Source of the DNA: an uncultured Alphaproteobacteria bacterium
GTDB taxonomy: Bacteria; Pseudomonadota; Alphaproteobacteria; Rhodobacterales; Rhodobacteraceae
Assembly (NCBI GenBank): GCA_902524845.1
Contig: CABZEW010000012.1
Coordinates: 1-54,238, forward strand
Length of the DNA stretch: 54,238 nucleotides
Direction of reading: 5' to 3'
Shown here: positions 52,750 through 54,238 of the stretch, one piece after another
Numbering within the stretch: position 1 is the stretch's first letter
How the letters are laid out: each line of letters opens with the position of its first letter
Notes under the pieces: model-generated
Databases searched by the model: none
The model's input: only the letters and a program-made list of their open reading frames with translations
What the model was told of the DNA's origin: nothing
Position numbers and translations under genes: made by a program

Positions 52750-53049
52750 ATGTCTTTACCAACAGCACACAACTATATAATTGAGAATATCATGGAAGAG
52801 TTGGCCTCTGTGGAGAAATATTTTCTAGAGCCAAAGGTGTTGATGCAGCTTTTAGCTAAGACTGAAGAGGCATTGATTGAAGGCGCAGGAATTTTAAGTA
52901 AAAAAGAGCTTTCTGAAGAAATACCAGATAAAGAGGCCCTCAAATTACTTGCTGAGAAATTGATGCTCCTAGAGAAAGCCTCAAAAGAAAAAGTAAGCTG
53001 GGCAAACAACTTTGCGAATTATCTACAAGAAAATATCGACACAAAATAG
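52750..53049 (+). CDS. flgN: FlgN-like export chaperone
   Basis: 99 residues, all-helical and acidic, with long Leu/Glu/Lys heptads (SVEKYFLEPKVLMQLLAKTEEALIEG, LKLLAEKLMLLEKASKEKVSWANNFANYLQE). It is shorter than the 140 of enteric FlgN. Identification rests mainly on its place right after flgM and its helical nature; sequence resemblance alone would be weak. FlgN chaperones hook-filament junction proteins FlgK and FlgL. Confidence 0.6.
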   Translation: MSLPTAHNYIIENIMEELASVEKYFLEPKVLMQLLAKTEEALIEGAGILSKKELSEEIPDKEALKLLAEKLMLLEKASKEKVSWANNFANYLQENIDTK

Positions 53050-53086
53050 CTTGTTTTGAATAAATAATTCAATACAATCTTCCCCA

Positions 53087-53518
53087 ATGGATTTTCAAGG
53101 GTTGATATTAAACTATTTTTTTACCGAGAGAGCAGGTATCTTGTTGCTGCTAATAGCAACATTATTCTATCTGTTGCAGCAAAATAAAATACTAACAGCC
53201 ATTGAAAAGGAGCTAGCGGCAGTTAAGGAGAAGGTAGACAGTCTTGTTAATCGAACTGAAGATACCACATCAGATCTTAGTTCCCTGAGTTCAAGGATTT
53301 CGAATCTTTCGGGGGCAGTGTCAGAAGCAAATACAGTAGCAGAAGGCACAAAAAAAGAGTTAAACATGCTAGCGGAGGGCATAAACAGTGAAACAGTATT
53401 TAATGATGCAATAGACCTTGCCAGAAAAGGTAGCTCCGCAGATGAGATTGTTACGAAAACTAAACTAAGCAAAGATCAAGCTGAAACAATAGTAAGGTTC
53501 CACGGCTCTAAGGTTTAG
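53087..53518 (+). CDS. DUF2802-like membrane-anchored protein
   Basis: 143 residues: one N-terminal membrane helix (about 15-31, AGILLLLIATLFYLLQQ), a long coiled coil (about 35-105) and a C-terminal helical module, ARKGSSADEIVTKTKLSKDQAETIVRFHG, which matches the end of DUF2802 proteins found in flagellar and chemotaxis clusters. It follows the FlgN-like gene by 37 bp. Function is unknown. It is convergent with the repeat-protein gene across 101 bp with no clear terminator. Confidence 0.7.
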   Translation: MDFQGLILNYFFTERAGILLLLIATLFYLLQQNKILTAIEKELAAVKEKVDSLVNRTEDTTSDLSSLSSRISNLSGAVSEANTVAEGTKKELNMLAEGINSETVFNDAIDLARKGSSADEIVTKTKLSKDQAETIVRFHGSKV

Positions 53519-53619
53519 AGAGTTTATAACAAAAATCATTATGAGGATATACTCTAGATTTAACCAATCGAAACTTTGGTATATCGTCACTAAATTTCTT
53601 TAATATTTTACAGCTACCC
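53519..53619. other. Convergent intergenic spacer
   Basis: 101 bp between the DUF2802-like stop and the repeat-protein stop. No strong hairpin with a T-run was found. Nothing further is supported. Confidence 0.4.
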
Positions 53620-54234
53620 TTACACAGGTTTATTAACTGCTCCCACTTCTTCAGTGGTCCCTTCTTCGGACCCACTACCTGTTTCCATTCCTCCAGCGGT
53701 CCCTTCCCCAGGTTCATCTACTGCTTCCAGTTCTTCACTGGTCCCTTCTTCGGACCCACTACCTGTTTCCATTCCTCCGGCGGTCCCTTCCCCAGGTTCA
53801 TCTACTGCTTCCACTTCTTCACTGGTCCCTTCTTCGGACCCACTACCTGTTTCCATTCCTCCGGCGGTCCCTTCCCCAGGTTCATCTACTGCTTCCACTT
53901 CTTCACTGGTCCCTTCTTCGGACCCACTACCTGTTTCCATTCCTCCGGCGGTCCCTTCCCCAGGTTCATCTACTGCTTCCACTTCTTCGTGCACGCCTTC
54001 TAAGCCCTCTTCAGATTTAAATTGGCGACTTTCTTCGGTGGAAACAAAGTCTGCTTTACCTAGCTCTATTAACTTTTCACCATCTTCCCTTCTCACATCA
54101 ATTACAACTCCTGAAGGAAAGCGAACGCCATTGACTTCACTTGAATCTACTATTTTCAGACGCATCCAAGAATTATCTGTACTAATTACTTCTGGGTCCT
54201 TTATATCGGAAGTTTCGGCCAATGAACTATCCAT
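53620..54234 (-). CDS. Acidic protein with 28-residue tandem repeats
   Basis: 204 residues. The N-terminal part (about 23-65, WMRLKIVDSSEVNGVRFPSGVVIDVRREDGEKLIELGKADFV) is a compact beta domain with the pattern EVNGVRFPSGVVIDV.. and LIxxGKADFV, seen in small phage-associated and other accessory proteins. The rest is a tandem array of 28-residue acidic units (EEVEAVDEPGEGTAGGMETGSGSEEGTS), nearly 4.3 copies, and so probably disordered. The ATG at 54234 is four bases from the window edge and no ribosome site is visible, so the true start may lie outside. Unknown function. Confidence 0.6.
   Translation of the reverse strand: MDSSLAETSDIKDPEVISTDNSWMRLKIVDSSEVNGVRFPSGVVIDVRREDGEKLIELGKADFVSTEESRQFKSEEGLEGVHEEVEAVDEPGEGTAGGMETGSGSEEGTSEEVEAVDEPGEGTAGGMETGSGSEEGTSEEVEAVDEPGEGTAGGMETGSGSEEGTSEELEAVDEPGEGTAGGMETGSGSEEGTTEEVGAVNKPV
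53627..53987. repeat. 84-bp tandem repeat, about 4.3 units
   Basis: Units start at 53627, 53711, 53795, 53879 and 53963 (the last partial, to 53987), each 84 bp. The three central units are almost identical, differing by a few bases (for example TTCCAG/TTCCAC), and the first is degenerate. 84 is a multiple of three, so unit-number changes keep the reading frame. The units look GC-richer than the surrounding sequence. Confidence 0.93.
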
Positions 54235-54238
54235 ATCA

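Noticed and set aside
53508-53717. Minus-strand frame of 69 codons at the end of the window
   Set aside because: It lies in another frame of the repeat gene, and its Lys/Trp-rich repeats are an artefact of the repeat DNA.
53627-53987. Regular repeats that might be read as a CRISPR array
   Set aside because: The units are contiguous 84-bp tandem copies without unique spacers, and they are in frame within an open reading frame.

Overview
The window is a gene-dense, AT-rich stretch of a bacterial chromosome, most likely from a marine-type, low-GC alphaproteobacterium with Rhodobacterales-like gene order. The evidence is as follows. The tRNA-His gene has G1:U72 and A73 and encodes no G-1, the variant known from an alphaproteobacterial subgroup. 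A 6S RNA lies directly upstream of the 5-formyl-THF cyclo-ligase gene. The gene orders PIMT-tolC-PopZ-like-valS, pccB-pccA-mutase and cdd/deoA/deoB/add/upp with deoC plus a long aldehyde dehydrogenase are familiar from Rhodobacteraceae. No integrase, transposase, CRISPR array or rRNA was seen. The assignment is inference from memory of families, not from a search.

Layout. 1-529: C-terminal part of a PilP-like protein. 539-8586: nucleoside salvage, with upp-add-deoB-deoA leftward and deoC plus a double-domain aldehyde dehydrogenase rightward from a shared promoter region. 8188-18843: a tightly packed leftward operon pccB-orf-pccA-scpA-maeB-prpE-cdd. It activates propionate, carboxylates and rearranges propionyl-CoA to succinyl-CoA, and drains C4 acids to pyruvate; the methylmalonyl-CoA epimerase is not in the window. 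18883-21281: 6S RNA, ygfA, ymdB and yebC. 21459-22946: tRNA-His, efp and a suhB-type phosphatase. 22935-33947: ygfZ, an MsbA-like exporter with a tyrosine phosphatase, a serine-glyoxylate-type aminotransferase, a hisC-type aminotransferase, valS, a PopZ-like protein, tolC and PIMT. 34062-38723: tRNA-Cys, mrp, the molybdenum cofactor genes moeA-mobB-mobA, fdhD and tusA. 38737-40963: an SbmA/BacA-type transporter, a lipoprotein and a small unknown protein.

41093-53518 is a flagellar region: a FliL-like gene, a rod/hook protein gene, the operon flhA-flhF-flhG-fliA-orf, and flgP-flgT-LysM protein-flgA-flgM-flgN-like-DUF2802-like. It combines a sigma-28 factor, its anti-sigma FlgM, sigma-54 promoter motifs upstream of flhA, flgP and the rod gene, and sigma-28-like motifs upstream of flgM and fliL. 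This resembles the polar-flagellum cascade of Vibrio and Pseudomonas more than the CtrA-controlled one of most alphaproteobacteria. FlgP and FlgT suggest an outer-membrane-associated (H-ring-like) basal disk.

The least explained part is 41719-43209. It holds a leftward, translationally packed trio (a protein with a nitrile-hydratase-leader-like (NHLP) domain, a secreted Sel1/TPR-like protein and a 68-residue protein) set between flagellar genes, with an inverted repeat separating it from a sigma-54 promoter. This is the best candidate for something undescribed. The window ends with an acidic protein built on an 84-bp tandem repeat.
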